Positions 17,792-25,912 of a stretch of DNA of 64,000 nucleotides are shown piece after piece. The notes beneath the pieces are model-generated. The model searched no databases and was not told the DNA's origin. It worked only from the letters and a program-made list of their open reading frames with translations. This stretch comes from JBBQCW01 sp038319025 (lineage in GTDB: Bacteria > Actinomycetota > Thermoleophilia > Solirubrobacterales > Solirubrobacteraceae): positions 1 to 64,000 of the forward strand of contig JBBQCW010000014.1 of NCBI GenBank assembly GCA_038319025.1, read 5' to 3'. Every line of letters begins with the position of its first letter. Within the stretch, counting starts at the first letter, position 1. A program made the translations under genes and the position numbers.

Positions 17792-18490
17792 ATGAGCGAT
17801 CGTCACTTCGTCAAATACACCTTCCTGAGCATGGACCCCGCGTGGCGCCGCCTGGACGCTGACGTGCGCGCCGTCCACAAACAGGAGTTTCTGGCGGCGT
17901 GCGAGAACTTCGGCGAGGACCATCTGCTCCAGGCGTTCTCCCTCGTAGGCACCCGCGCGGACGCAGACCTGATGCTGGTCATGGAGGCCGAGAATCTGGA
18001 TCGCATCCACGAGTTCCATGTGGTGCTCGCCCAGAGCGGGCTGATGGGCTGGGCCACGCAGCCCCACTCCTTCCTGGGCATGCGCAAGGCGTCTGAGTAC
18101 TCCGACGACGAGCGAACGATCCCGCGGCGCTTCAAGGGCAAATACCTCTTTGTCTACCCGTTCGTCAAGACGCGCGACTGGTACGCGCTTGCTCCCGACG
18201 AGCGCTGGCGCATCATGCAGGGTCACATCACGGTCGGCCGCGAGTACCCGACGGTCGACAACCACACGACGTACTCCTTCGGCCTCGACGATCAGGAGTT
18301 CGTCGTGGCCTTCGACACGGATGACGTCGGAGCATTCCTCGATCTGGTGCAGCGCCTGCGCACCACTGAGGCCTCAGCGTTCACCAAGCGCGATACCCCG
18401 TCGTTCACGTGTGTCGCCGCATCGGTGGAGCGTGCGTTGATCGCCCTCGACGGTGAGCCGTTGACCGTCGGTACGTCAGCGGCGGGTTAG
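17792..18490 (+). CDS. hemQ: coproheme decarboxylase HemQ
   Basis: This 232-residue chlorite-dismutase-fold protein converts iron-coproporphyrin III to heme b, the last step of the coproporphyrin-dependent pathway. Diagnostic HemQ segments are YPFVKTRDWYALAPDERW, MQGHITVGREYPTVDNHTTY and SFGLDDQEFVVAFDTDD. The tyrosine in YPFVK matches the catalytic Tyr. The arginine that marks true chlorite dismutases is not evident at the expected place. It is divergent from the membrane-protein gene (54-nt gap) and is followed 9 nt later by the glycosylase gene. A TATTCT at 17746 could be its -10. Confidence 0.93.
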   Translation: MSDRHFVKYTFLSMDPAWRRLDADVRAVHKQEFLAACENFGEDHLLQAFSLVGTRADADLMLVMEAENLDRIHEFHVVLAQSGLMGWATQPHSFLGMRKASEYSDDERTIPRRFKGKYLFVYPFVKTRDWYALAPDERWRIMQGHITVGREYPTVDNHTTYSFGLDDQEFVVAFDTDDVGAFLDLVQRLRTTEASAFTKRDTPSFTCVAASVERALIALDGEPLTVGTSAAG

Positions 18491-18499
18491 GCCGTCGCG

Positions 18500-19168
18500 A
18501 TGGCGCGGCGGCCCGGAGCCGGTACCCGAACGCGGGTGATCGCCGACGCTGACGCGATCGCCTACCTGACGGCCGCGGATCCGGTGCTGGCGCTGCTGGT
18601 GAAGACGCACGGCGCCCCGGAGCTGGAGCCGGACCCGACGCGACGTCGACCTGTCGATCACTACGGCGCGCTGCTGCGTGCGATCACCGGCCAACAGCTG
18701 TCGACCAAGGCGGCGCGGACGATCTACGGCCGCCTGCTCGATCATTTCGGCGGGCACACCCCGACGCCCGAGCAGGTTCTGGCCGCCGATCCGGAGGAGA
18801 TGCGTGCCGCGGCCGGGCTGTCGCGGGCGAAGGTCTTGTACCTGCGGTCGCTGGCCGAGCATGTGATCAGCGGGCAGCTCGAGTTGGAGCGGATGCCGCA
18901 GCTCGACGACACGACCGTGATCGCCGAACTCACCGCCGTGAAGGGCATCGGCGAGTGGTCGGCGCAGATGTTCCTGATGTTCCAGCTAGACCGCCCCGAT
19001 GTGCTGGCCGTCGGCGACCTGGGCGTCCGACGCGGGGCGCAGCTGGCCTACGGCATGGAAGAGCTGCCCACGCCCGAAGAGCTGCGCAAACTGGCCGTGC
19101 CGTGGACCCCGCAACGGTCCATGGCCTGCCGGATCCTGTGGCGGTCGCTGGACAACGAGCCGAGCTGA
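18500..19168 (+). CDS. DNA-3-methyladenine glycosylase II (AlkA-type, HhH-GPD)
   Basis: The 222-residue protein is a helix-hairpin-helix base-excision glycosylase that removes alkylated purines. LRAITGQQLSTKAARTIYGRL is the first conserved helix region. The hairpin is LTAVKGIGEWSAQMF and the catalytic Asp is in DVLAVGDLGVRRG. It lacks the N-terminal domain of E. coli AlkA, as do many short family members. It begins 9 nt after hemQ, probably in the same transcript, although no functional link is obvious. A hairpin follows at 19176. Confidence 0.9.
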   Translation: MARRPGAGTRTRVIADADAIAYLTAADPVLALLVKTHGAPELEPDPTRRRPVDHYGALLRAITGQQLSTKAARTIYGRLLDHFGGHTPTPEQVLAADPEEMRAAAGLSRAKVLYLRSLAEHVISGQLELERMPQLDDTTVIAELTAVKGIGEWSAQMFLMFQLDRPDVLAVGDLGVRRGAQLAYGMEELPTPEELRKLAVPWTPQRSMACRILWRSLDNEPS

Positions 19169-19175
19169 TGCGGCA

Positions 19176-19203
19176 GCGCCGCTCGAGTCCCGGTAAGCGG
19201 CGC
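19176..19203. terminator. hairpin between convergent alkA-type and paiB genes
   Basis: GCGCCGCT and AGCGGCGC form a perfect 8-bp stem with a 12-nt loop in the 40-nt gap between two convergent genes. It may serve both directions. Confidence 0.5.
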
Positions 19204-19208
19204 GACGC

Positions 19209-19850
19209 TTATTGCGCGGGGCTTGGGTTTCGCTTGTTGGCGAGTCGCATCTCGCGTGCGAGCGGACGGCTGGCGTAAGGCCCATCGTCTTCTAGTTGGT
19301 CGATGACCGCGTCGACGATCTGCGCTGACTGGTTCTGGCTCATCTTGCGCTTGGCGACGACACGTGTAGGCGTCAGGCGAAGCCCGACGGTGCCCCTCAT
19401 GTCCCGCTCGGCATTATCGGCATCGGCTTGTGTGCCATCGAGTAGGCGTGGGTTCTCCACCCGACTCTCAAAGCGTTCGACGAGTCGGTGCAGGACGAGT
19501 GAGTTCTCCTCGGGACGGAGGATCTCCGGAACGCCGGAGAGGTGCGCGGCGAGAAAGTTCCACGTGGGAACTTCGACGTGCTCTCCGTACCAGCTTGACG
19601 AGATGTAGCCGTGTGGTCCCTGAACGATGATCATCAGTTCGTGTTTCGGCAGCTCATGGATGCGGTCGTCTGGCCGGCCCAGGTGCGTCACCACCGAAAG
19701 CCCTTTGTAGTCGGGGTCCACGAGGATCGGGTAGTGCGACGCGATAAGGCCCGTCGACGTCTGCGAGACGAGCGTGGCCCATGGGTTCTCATCGATCATC
19801 CGCTTGATCTCTTCGACGTCGTCGAGCAGGTAGGCGGGGTTCTTACGCAT
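19209..19850 (-). CDS. paiB: PaiB-like FMN-binding protein
   Basis: The 213-residue product matches the PaiB family, a split-barrel FMN-binding fold named for negative regulation of protease and sporulation genes in Bacillus. Recognisable segments are NPWATLVSQTSTGLIASHYPI, VQGPHGYISSSWYG and VPTWNFLAAHLSG. Despite its name, DNA binding is not established for most homologues, and a flavin-dependent enzyme is equally possible. Its start overlaps the end of the upstream B3/B4-domain gene by 8 nt, so the two are translationally coupled. Confidence 0.88.
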   Translation of the reverse strand: MRKNPAYLLDDVEEIKRMIDENPWATLVSQTSTGLIASHYPILVDPDYKGLSVVTHLGRPDDRIHELPKHELMIIVQGPHGYISSSWYGEHVEVPTWNFLAAHLSGVPEILRPEENSLVLHRLVERFESRVENPRLLDGTQADADNAERDMRGTVGLRLTPTRVVAKRKMSQNQSAQIVDAVIDQLEDDGPYASRPLAREMRLANKRNPSPAQ

Positions 19851-20541
19851 CTTCGATGAGGAGTCGTTCGCTGGTGCACGTCGGCCAGCCGCTGCGCAGG
19901 CGACCCTCGAGATCGTCGACTGCCGCCTCCAGCTCCCGGAGCGACAGCCCGCTGAGACGGTCGAAGATGAAGAACGCGCGGTCGCTACTCTCCTCCAACC
20001 GCGTTCGGCTGCCCTGTCGCCAATTCCAGCGCCGGCACGTCACGCCGACGTCGTCGCGCCACACGACCTCGCCAGGCCTGGGTGGCTCGGGGATGCCGTC
20101 GGCGGTGGTCGCGAACGGCTCGTCGCCGACGGCGACCATCAGTCGCAGTGAACCGCTCAACCGATCCAGGTCTTCTCCGCCGATAGGGATCAGGTGCGTG
20201 ACGCTCACAGCGTTATAGGTGTCGACCAAGCGATTGATCTCGGGGAGCTGGTCCCCTTTGAGTACGCGAGCCGCGAGCGCTTCAGCCGAGCAGGGGTATT
20301 TGCTCGGCTTCGCACCGAACGCGCTGAACGCGCTGCGCCACGAGGCTATGTGAGGGTGATCTGCCGGGCGCGCAAGCCCCCGTACGCGCAGGTGCTCCTC
20401 AGCATCCCGAAGGGCGCGACGCGAGCCCTCATCGCTGGGGCCGTTGGGAATGCCTGCCACCACCAGCACCGATGCCACGTAATCCGGGTGACGACCGACG
20501 ATCTCAGAGGCGATGAGGGCCTTCACGGCGGCCTCGGTCAT
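19843..20541 (-). CDS. B3/B4 domain protein (PheRS beta-like)
   Basis: This 232-residue protein is made almost entirely of the B3/B4 domain found in the editing region of phenylalanyl-tRNA synthetase beta. Key parts are SFGAKPSKYPCSAEALAARV in a variant form (SAFGAKPSKYPCSAEAL), then LPEINRLVDTYNAVSV and HLIPIGGEDLDRL. Free-standing members are suspected of trans-editing mischarged tRNA or of binding amino acids, but this is unproven. It overlaps paiB by 8 nt. The start at ATG 20541 has no clear ribosome site. Confidence 0.85.
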   Translation of the reverse strand: MTEAAVKALIASEIVGRHPDYVASVLVVAGIPNGPSDEGSRRALRDAEEHLRVRGLARPADHPHIASWRSAFSAFGAKPSKYPCSAEALAARVLKGDQLPEINRLVDTYNAVSVTHLIPIGGEDLDRLSGSLRLMVAVGDEPFATTADGIPEPPRPGEVVWRDDVGVTCRRWNWRQGSRTRLEESSDRAFFIFDRLSGLSLRELEAAVDDLEGRLRSGWPTCTSERLLIEDA

Positions 20542-20580
20542 GGTGAAGTGGATCCCGGGGAGAGCTCTGAAGGAGAGCGC

Positions 20581-20964
20581 TCAGACGGCGCTGACCTGCT
20601 CTTCGTCCGCGACGCGGAACGAAGAACCGCACCCGCACGCCGCTGTGACGTTCGGGTTGTTCACCTGGAAGCCCGCGCCCTGGAGGGAGTCGACATAGTC
20701 GATCGTCGAGCCGTCGACGTAGGGAAGGCTCGGGCCGTCGACCAAGAGCTTGAGACCGTGCGTCTCAAACACGATGTCCCCGTCGCGGCACTCGTCGAAG
20801 GCGAGCTGGTACTGGAATCCTGAGCAGCCGCCGCCCTTGACGCCGACGCGCAGCCCCGCCGTCTCGGCGTCCGCCTGCTGGGCGGTGAGGAACTCGTGGA
20901 CCTTGACGGCACCGTGATCGGTGATGTCGATGCCCTTGGCGTGGTAGGTGACTTGGGTGCTCAT
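20581..20964 (-). CDS. erpA: iron-sulfur cluster insertion protein ErpA/IscA family
   Basis: The 127-residue A-type carrier has the three conserved cysteines in GVKGGGCSGFQYQL and TAACGCGSSF. It delivers Fe-S clusters to target enzymes in the cytosol. I chose ATG 20964 because the conserved domain begins directly after it (ITDHGAVKVHEFL) and TATACT lies 10 nt upstream. It is divergent from bolA and grxD, so three Fe-S trafficking genes share one 48-nt control region. This argues for a common role in cluster delivery. Confidence 0.94.
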   Translation of the reverse strand: MSTQVTYHAKGIDITDHGAVKVHEFLTAQQADAETAGLRVGVKGGGCSGFQYQLAFDECRDGDIVFETHGLKLLVDGPSLPYVDGSTIDYVDSLQGAGFQVNNPNVTAACGCGSSFRVADEEQVSAV

Positions 20965-20974
20965 AACTTCAGGA

Positions 20975-20980
20975 AGTATA
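20975..20980 (-). promoter_or_regulatory. -10-like TATACT of erpA
   Basis: TATACT on the minus strand ends 10 nt before the erpA ATG. It is close to the standard -10 consensus. Confidence 0.55.
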
Positions 20981-20999
20981 GCGGGTCGGCCAGGACGGC

Positions 21000-21005
21000 T
21001 AATCT
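21000..21005 (+). promoter_or_regulatory. -10-like TAATCT of bolA
   Basis: TAATCT ends 7 nt before the bolA ATG. Together with the erpA -10 it puts two divergent promoters in 48 nt. Confidence 0.5.
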
Positions 21006-21012
21006 GTAGGAC

Positions 21013-21237
21013 ATGCCGTCCGCCGAAGACGTTCGCCAACGTATCGAGACCGGGATTCCGGGGGCTCGCGCACAGGTCCAGACCGACGACGAGGTGCACT
21101 TCAGCGCCCAAGTCGTGGCCGAGGCCTTCACGGGCCTGAGCCGGGTCGCGCAGCACCAGCTCGTCTACACGGTGTTTGCGCCGGGCGAACTCGGCGGCAC
21201 CATCCACGCACTTGCTCTCAAGACGGAGACCCCATGA
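21013..21237 (+). CDS. bolA: BolA family protein
   Basis: The 74-residue protein fits the BolA fold: residues MPSAEDVRQRIETGIPGA, then VHFSAQVVAEAFTGLSRVAQHQLVY with the conserved histidine and the loop before it. BolA proteins pair with CGFS glutaredoxins to bind a [2Fe-2S] cluster and act in iron sensing or cluster transfer. The next gene is such a glutaredoxin, and its ATG overlaps the bolA stop codon by 4 nt. This makes a functional BolA-Grx complex very likely. Confidence 0.93.
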   Translation: MPSAEDVRQRIETGIPGARAQVQTDDEVHFSAQVVAEAFTGLSRVAQHQLVYTVFAPGELGGTIHALALKTETP

Positions 21238-21641
21238 CCGACGCACCTGAGAACCAGATCCATACAGCCCTCACCGAGGCCATCGCCGAGAACCCGACGA
21301 TCCTCTTCATGAAGGGCACGCCCGATCAGCCGGCGTGCGGATTCTCCGCGCGCACCGTTGGCGCACTGCAGTCGATGAACGCGCCGTTCGCCTCCGTCGA
21401 CATCCTTCCCGACCCGCGGATCCGCCAAGAGCTGTCGGCGATCTCGGGCTGGCCGACCATCCCCCAGCTGTTCGTCAACGGCGAACTGCTCGGCGGCTGC
21501 GACATCGTCATGGAGATGTACGAGTCCGGCGAACTGGCCGAGGCGCTCGGCGTCGACGCCCCCGCCGAAGTTGAGCCCGTGACCGCCCCCGCGGTCACCT
21601 CGGGCGCAGCCCCGATGGGCATCGAGAACCTGCTCGGCTAA
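21234..21641 (+). CDS. grxD: monothiol CGFS glutaredoxin (Grx4 family)
   Basis: The 135-residue protein has the hallmark KGTPDQPACGFSARTV with the single active cysteine in CGFS. The GSH-contacting WPTIPQLFVNGELLGGCDI follows. The family binds a [2Fe-2S] cluster with glutathione or a related thiol and transfers it to client proteins. It is coupled to bolA by a 4-nt overlap. The last 25 residues are an Ala/Pro/Val-rich tail. Its stop codon overlaps that of the convergent protease gene. Confidence 0.94.
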   Translation: MTDAPENQIHTALTEAIAENPTILFMKGTPDQPACGFSARTVGALQSMNAPFASVDILPDPRIRQELSAISGWPTIPQLFVNGELLGGCDIVMEMYESGELAEALGVDAPAEVEPVTAPAVTSGAAPMGIENLLG

Positions 21642-23398
21642 CGCACCTCGACGCGCAGGCGCACGCGGCCGCTGAAGCGCAGCGTCGCGTCGTGCAGCAC
21701 CACGCGCGAGCGCTGAGCGACGCCTTCAGCGCCGCCGGGCAGATGATCCGGCGGCGCGGCCCGCGGCGGCAAGAAGCTCGCGTACACGGCGTCCTCGCGG
21801 CGGATCCCTGAGATCTGGCCGGCGAGCGCCGCGACCGTCCGAGCGCCAGGCGAGTCAGCGGTGTTGCCGCCGTCTCCGAGGGTGATGTTCAGCACGCTCG
21901 CCGTGTCCGTGGGCGAGGCGGCGCCGCCGATGTCCGCCGGGGTTCCGTCGAGCACGAGATCGCGGCGGCCCGGCGGCATCCCCTTGGGGATCTTCACGCG
22001 GATCGTTCGCCCGACGTCTGGGCCGAGCACGTTGCGAGCGTGGATGCGGACCGAGACGGTGCTGCCCCGACGAACCGCGCGCGGCCCGGAAGCGCTGAGC
22101 ATGTACGCCTGGTGCAGCCCGCGGCGCAACGTCATGGTGACCGACATCGCGGTGATCTTGGGCGGGCCGAAGCGGTAGGCGTCCAGCGCGCCGACGGCGT
22201 TGCTGACGTCGGCCATGATCGGGCTACCGGACAGTCCACCCTGCCCGCCGAGGGCTCCGACGTAGCGGTTGCAGAACCCGGCGGGCGCAGACCGGCCCTC
22301 GATGGTCATGCTCAGACACATCGATCCCGACTGAGCCGACGGATTGCCCAACAGCACGCGATAGGCGGCTTCGATCGTGGAGATCGGCGCGACCAGCGAC
22401 AGCGGCGAACCGCCGGCCGGAAGCCCCAGCGCACGCTCGTCCGCGACCATCGAGTGCAACACGACGGTCGTGCCCAAGTCGGCGTTGTGCGCGGTCACGG
22501 TGAGCGGGATGCGCACCGGTGCGGGGCCGATGCGCCCAGTGACCGCGTCGGGGCCGTCGTCGGTGAACGTGCCGACATCGTGGCCCGGTGCCGCGAGCTT
22601 GTAGGAAGTGGCGTCGGGCGTGCCGATCGGGTTGCCGATCACCGTGTAGACGTATGCATCGCTCAGGATCAGCGACCGCGCCCCAGCGCCGTCGAGCGGG
22701 TGCCCGAAAGCCCAGATCGCGTCACCGTCGGTGTAGGTGACGGTGCCGATCGCGCCGAGGCCGATATCGCCGCTGGAATATCCGACGCTCATCGCCGCGC
22801 CTGGTACCAACTGCTGGACCGGGAAGCTGGCGCGAGGCCGTGACGGCACGGTCAGCAGCGGTCGGCCGACGGCCGCACCGGCGCGACGCACCAGGTCGGC
22901 GACGGGGCCGGAGAGCCCGCTGAAGGTGAGCGGCGTGGCCAGCGGCCTCGCGCGGCGCAGCAGCGCCGCGTCGCGGCGCGCAGAACGCGGCGGGTCGACG
23001 GGGGTCTGCAGCATCGCCTCGATCGGCGTGGCCAGGGCGACGTCGTTGCCGTAGTCGCCGATGCCCTCGGAGATGGCGCCGATGATGCGCTGCACCCCGT
23101 CACCGTCCGGGCAGGAGATGGGCGAGCCGGAGAACCCGGGGCCGATCCCCGTGGCCGCGACGGCCGGACCGGAGGCGCGGAACAGGATCCGAGCGTTGTT
23201 CGTGCCGTCCGTCCCCGTGACCACATCGAGGATGTCGATGTCGAAGGTGGCGATGTCGGTGCCCTGGACCACGCTGGCCGCGGTGCAATGCATGCCGGCC
23301 GTGACCTGCGACAAGGGCATGATCGGCGGCCCCTGTGCGACAGCAGGTGCGACGCTGAGCGCCGAGGCGAGGATGGTGAAGGCAAGGAGTCGACGCAC
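21638..23398 (-). CDS. secreted SpoIVB-like (S55) serine peptidase
   Basis: The 586-residue product begins with a clear signal peptide (MRRLLAFTILASALSVAPAVAQ). It carries TGIGPGFSGSPISCPDG and later GGQGGLSGSPIMADVSNA, two Gly-x-Ser-Gly-Ser-Pro blocks, plus AIWAFGHPLDGAG with a candidate catalytic histidine. This matches the S55 peptidase group named after SpoIVB, found in many non-sporulating actinobacteria. The C-terminal 200 residues are beta-rich and may be Ig-like. GTG 23398 was chosen because the signal peptide starts there and TAGCCT lies 8 nt upstream. Substrate and role are unknown. Confidence 0.75.
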   Translation of the reverse strand: MRRLLAFTILASALSVAPAVAQGPPIMPLSQVTAGMHCTAASVVQGTDIATFDIDILDVVTGTDGTNNARILFRASGPAVAATGIGPGFSGSPISCPDGDGVQRIIGAISEGIGDYGNDVALATPIEAMLQTPVDPPRSARRDAALLRRARPLATPLTFSGLSGPVADLVRRAGAAVGRPLLTVPSRPRASFPVQQLVPGAAMSVGYSSGDIGLGAIGTVTYTDGDAIWAFGHPLDGAGARSLILSDAYVYTVIGNPIGTPDATSYKLAAPGHDVGTFTDDGPDAVTGRIGPAPVRIPLTVTAHNADLGTTVVLHSMVADERALGLPAGGSPLSLVAPISTIEAAYRVLLGNPSAQSGSMCLSMTIEGRSAPAGFCNRYVGALGGQGGLSGSPIMADVSNAVGALDAYRFGPPKITAMSVTMTLRRGLHQAYMLSASGPRAVRRGSTVSVRIHARNVLGPDVGRTIRVKIPKGMPPGRRDLVLDGTPADIGGAASPTDTASVLNITLGDGGNTADSPGARTVAALAGQISGIRREDAVYASFLPPRAAPPDHLPGGAEGVAQRSRVVLHDATLRFSGRVRLRVEVR

Positions 23399-23406
23399 GG
23401 ATCGCG

Positions 23407-23412
23407 AGGCTA
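23407..23412 (-). promoter_or_regulatory. -10-like TAGCCT of the S55 protease gene
   Basis: TAGCCT on the minus strand ends 8 nt before GTG 23398. Confidence 0.4.
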
Positions 23413-23484
23413 GAGCATCCGGGGGCGTCCGCGGAGCACCGGTGGCGGCCGCTGCCGCCTTCCAGTCTGTACGACCGCGGGTAC

Positions 23485-23490
23485 TAGCAT
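23485..23490 (+). promoter_or_regulatory. -10-like TAGCAT of mtnA
   Basis: TAGCAT ends 8 nt before ATG 23499; no ribosome site is visible. Confidence 0.45.
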
Positions 23491-23498
23491 CCGTCGCC

Positions 23499-24530
23499 AT
23501 GACCGCTCCCGCCGCCTCGTCGGCTCCCACGGCGCTGCGCTGGGACGGACGTGCCCTGCATCTGCTGGACCAGACCGCGCTGCCGTTCATCGAGCGCTGG
23601 GTCACCCTGGGCGGCTCCGCGGACACTGCCGATGCGATCCGCCGGCTCGTGGTGCGCGGCGCACCCTTGATCGGCATCGCGGCCGCCTACGGCCTCGCCA
23701 TGGAGGTGGCGGCCCAGCCGGGGCTTGGGTCACTGGAGCGCGGCAGTGAGGAGTTACGTGCCGCCCGGCCGACAGCCGTCAATCTGGCCGCCGCCGTCGA
23801 CCGCGTCCGGGATGCCTGCCTGGCCTCCGGCCCGTCCACCATCGCCGGGGTCGCCCGGGCCACCGCGCAGTCGGTGCACGCCGAGGAGGATGCCGCCAGC
23901 GCGGCGCTCGCCACCCTCGGCGCCGACCGATTGGCGGGGTGCCGGCGCGTCCTGACGATCTGCAACACCGGCGCGCTGGCCACCGGCGGCGAGGGATCCG
24001 CGCTTGCTGTCGTGCGCGAACTGCATCGCCGCGGCGAGGTGTCCGTCCTGGCCTGCGAGACGCGCCCGCTGCTGCAGGGCTCTCGCCTGACGACGTGGGA
24101 GCTCAGCCATTCCGGGATCGCGTGCGAGCTGATCGTCGACGGTGCGGCCGCCGGGTTACTGGCCCGCGGCGCCGCCGACGTCGTGATCGTCGGCTGCGAC
24201 CGTGTGGCCGCCAACGGAGACGTGGCGAACAAGGTCGGCACGTACGGCTTGGCGTTGGCCGCCCAAGCGGCGGGCATCCCGTTCGTGGTCGCCGGGCCAT
24301 GCTCGACGCTCGATGCGGCGACCCCGACGGGGGCGGAGATCGAGATCGAAGAGCGTGATGGTGACGAGGTCCGGACCGTACTCGGGACGCCGATCGCGGC
24401 GGCCGGAACCATGGTGCGCAACCCCGCGTTCGATGTGACCCCGGCGGCGCTCATCACCGCGCTCGTGACGGAGCGCGGCATTGCCGAACCGGTCAACATG
24501 GCCTCCGTGGCTGCGCTGCTCCAGGGCTGA
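23499..24530 (+). CDS. mtnA: S-methyl-5-thioribose-1-phosphate isomerase
   Basis: The 343-residue product matches MtnA, which isomerises methylthioribose-1-phosphate to methylthioribulose-1-phosphate in methionine salvage. RLVVRGAPLIGIAAAYGLA, the catalytic cysteine region VLTICNTGALATGG, and the aspartate motif GCDRVAANGDVANKVGTYG are present. It belongs to the eIF2B-alpha-like fold. I chose ATG 23499, just before the conserved domain; the frame is open upstream but those residues overlap the divergent protease gene. No other methionine salvage gene is adjacent. It ends one base before the stop codon of the convergent gene. Confidence 0.93.
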   Translation: MTAPAASSAPTALRWDGRALHLLDQTALPFIERWVTLGGSADTADAIRRLVVRGAPLIGIAAAYGLAMEVAAQPGLGSLERGSEELRAARPTAVNLAAAVDRVRDACLASGPSTIAGVARATAQSVHAEEDAASAALATLGADRLAGCRRVLTICNTGALATGGEGSALAVVRELHRRGEVSVLACETRPLLQGSRLTTWELSHSGIACELIVDGAAAGLLARGAADVVIVGCDRVAANGDVANKVGTYGLALAAQAAGIPFVVAGPCSTLDAATPTGAEIEIEERDGDEVRTVLGTPIAAAGTMVRNPAFDVTPAALITALVTERGIAEPVNMASVAALLQG

Positions 24531-24788
24531 TCAGGCTTCCAGGCCGGGAACGAGAAAGCGAAGGTGTTCGACGATCCGGCGGCTGTCGCAGATCGCCTCG
24601 CCGTCGATCAGGAGCAACGGCACATGCTCCTGCCCCGAGAGCGCTCGGACCTCGGCCCGTTCCGCCTCGCCCCGAGAAACCTGCTCCTCCTCGAACGCGA
24701 TCCCCACGGAACGTAGCTCACGCGCCACACGCCCACACGGGCACAGATGATCCGTCGGTGTGCGACATCGGTAGAGCCGTGCACTCAC
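24531..24788 (-). CDS. small glutaredoxin/GST N-terminal-like protein
   Basis: The 85-residue product starts with MSARLYRCRTPTDHLCPCG and contains HVPLLLIDGEAICDSRRIVEHL, the pattern of a thioredoxin-fold GST N-terminal or glutaredoxin-like domain. The CPCG motif stands where glutaredoxins have CPYC, so it could have thiol or metal chemistry. GTG 24788 overlaps the stop codon of the upstream SDR gene as GTGA, which sets the start and shows coupling. The function is not known. Confidence 0.8.
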   Translation of the reverse strand: MSARLYRCRTPTDHLCPCGRVARELRSVGIAFEEEQVSRGEAERAEVRALSGQEHVPLLLIDGEAICDSRRIVEHLRFLVPGLEA

Positions 24789-25852
24789 GGGGTCAGCCGC
24801 CCGACCGCTCCCGCGATCTGACGTACGCCTCGCCCGGCCAGGCGCAACGCCAACGGTTGCCGAGCCCCGTCGGCGACCTGGGCGCCGACGTCGCGTTCGC
24901 GGTACCAATCGATGGTGGTCACGAGCGTGTCCTCGTGGTGGGAAGGCTTCCAGCCGAGTTCGCGCTTGGCCTTGGTGGAGCGGTACGCCCACCATTGGGA
25001 AGCCGCCCGCACCTCCGCGGCGGTGATTGTCGTGCGACCGGGCAGCAGCTCCATCGCTTCCGCCAGGGCCAAGGCCGCCGGTGCCGGCAGTTTGATCGGC
25101 GGCGGCTCGACGCCGGAAAGGCGAGCAAGGTCGGCGAAGAGTCGGTCGAACGTGAAGTTACGGTTGCCCAGGATGTAGCGCTCCCCCGGGCGCCCAAGTT
25201 CGTCGGCGAGCAGGTGGCCGCGAGCCACATCGTCCACGTCGACGATGTTCAGTGCGCCGTCGACGTAGACCGGGAGTTGCCGGCGTAGGAACCGCCGTAC
25301 GATCTGCGTGGACGAGCGGTACACGTCACCACCACCGAAGACATGCGTGGGATTGACGATCACCAGCGGCAGCCCGGCGGCGGCGACCCGCAGCGCTTGG
25401 ACCTCGGCTTCGCGTTTGCTGTCCACATACGCCAACCCCAGCCCACCTGCGCGGAACGGTTGCGTCTCATCCGCAGTGGAGCCCCACGGGGCCGGGCCGA
25501 CGGCCGCAGCGGCCGAAGAGGTGTAGATCACGCGGGCAACACCGGCCCGCAGCGCCTCCTCGCAGACCACCTGCGTCCCGAGAGCGTTGATGCGAAACAT
25601 CTCATCCGGATGCGCGCGAACATCGGTCATCCCCGCGCAATGGAACACGCGGTCGACGCCCACCAACGCCCGACGCAACGCCCGTCGGTCGAGGATGTCG
25701 CAAGGCACGCGCTGCGCTTCGAGGTCCTGCACGTTGTCCAGCCGCGAGCCCTGGCGTACCGCGAGCCGGACCGTATCGCCGCGGGCGACGAGCAGATGCG
25801 CCACGCGGGAGCCGACGAGCCCGGTCGCTCCCGTGACGAGTGTTGTGCCCAC
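24785..25852 (-). CDS. NAD-dependent epimerase/dehydratase (extended SDR)
   Basis: The 355-residue product has the Rossmann motif LVTGATGLVGSRVA, the catalytic pair in YVDSK (YxxxK) and the conserved HCAGMTDV and NALGTQVV segments. It resembles the dihydroflavonol-reductase/HpnA-like group of extended SDRs, which act on sugar nucleotides, sterols or hopanoid precursors; the substrate is uncertain. The start is GTG 25852 with TACACT exactly 6 nt upstream, consistent with leaderless expression. It is coupled to the small thiol protein that follows. Confidence 0.88.
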   Translation of the reverse strand: MGTTLVTGATGLVGSRVAHLLVARGDTVRLAVRQGSRLDNVQDLEAQRVPCDILDRRALRRALVGVDRVFHCAGMTDVRAHPDEMFRINALGTQVVCEEALRAGVARVIYTSSAAAAVGPAPWGSTADETQPFRAGGLGLAYVDSKREAEVQALRVAAAGLPLVIVNPTHVFGGGDVYRSSTQIVRRFLRRQLPVYVDGALNIVDVDDVARGHLLADELGRPGERYILGNRNFTFDRLFADLARLSGVEPPPIKLPAPAALALAEAMELLPGRTTITAAEVRAASQWWAYRSTKAKRELGWKPSHHEDTLVTTIDWYRERDVGAQVADGARQPLALRLAGRGVRQIAGAVGRLTP

Positions 25853-25858
25853 CAGATG

Positions 25859-25864
25859 AGTGTA
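25859..25864 (-). promoter_or_regulatory. -10-like TACACT of the SDR gene
   Basis: TACACT on the minus strand ends 6 nt before GTG 25852. It is among the best matches of the recurring start pattern. Confidence 0.55.
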
Positions 25865-25900
25865 CGAATGCGCGTCGGGAGTTCGTCAGCTTGTCCTCGT

Positions 25901-25906
25901 TAGGCT
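25901..25906 (+). promoter_or_regulatory. -10-like TAGGCT of degV
   Basis: TAGGCT ends 6 nt before ATG 25913. The degV and SDR promoters are divergent and 36 nt apart. Confidence 0.5.
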
Positions 25907-25912
25907 CCGGGT

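Noticed and set aside
17738..18265. 176-residue N-terminal extension of the large membrane protein gene
   Set aside because: It overlaps the well-supported hemQ on the other strand, and the signal peptide begins at 17737.
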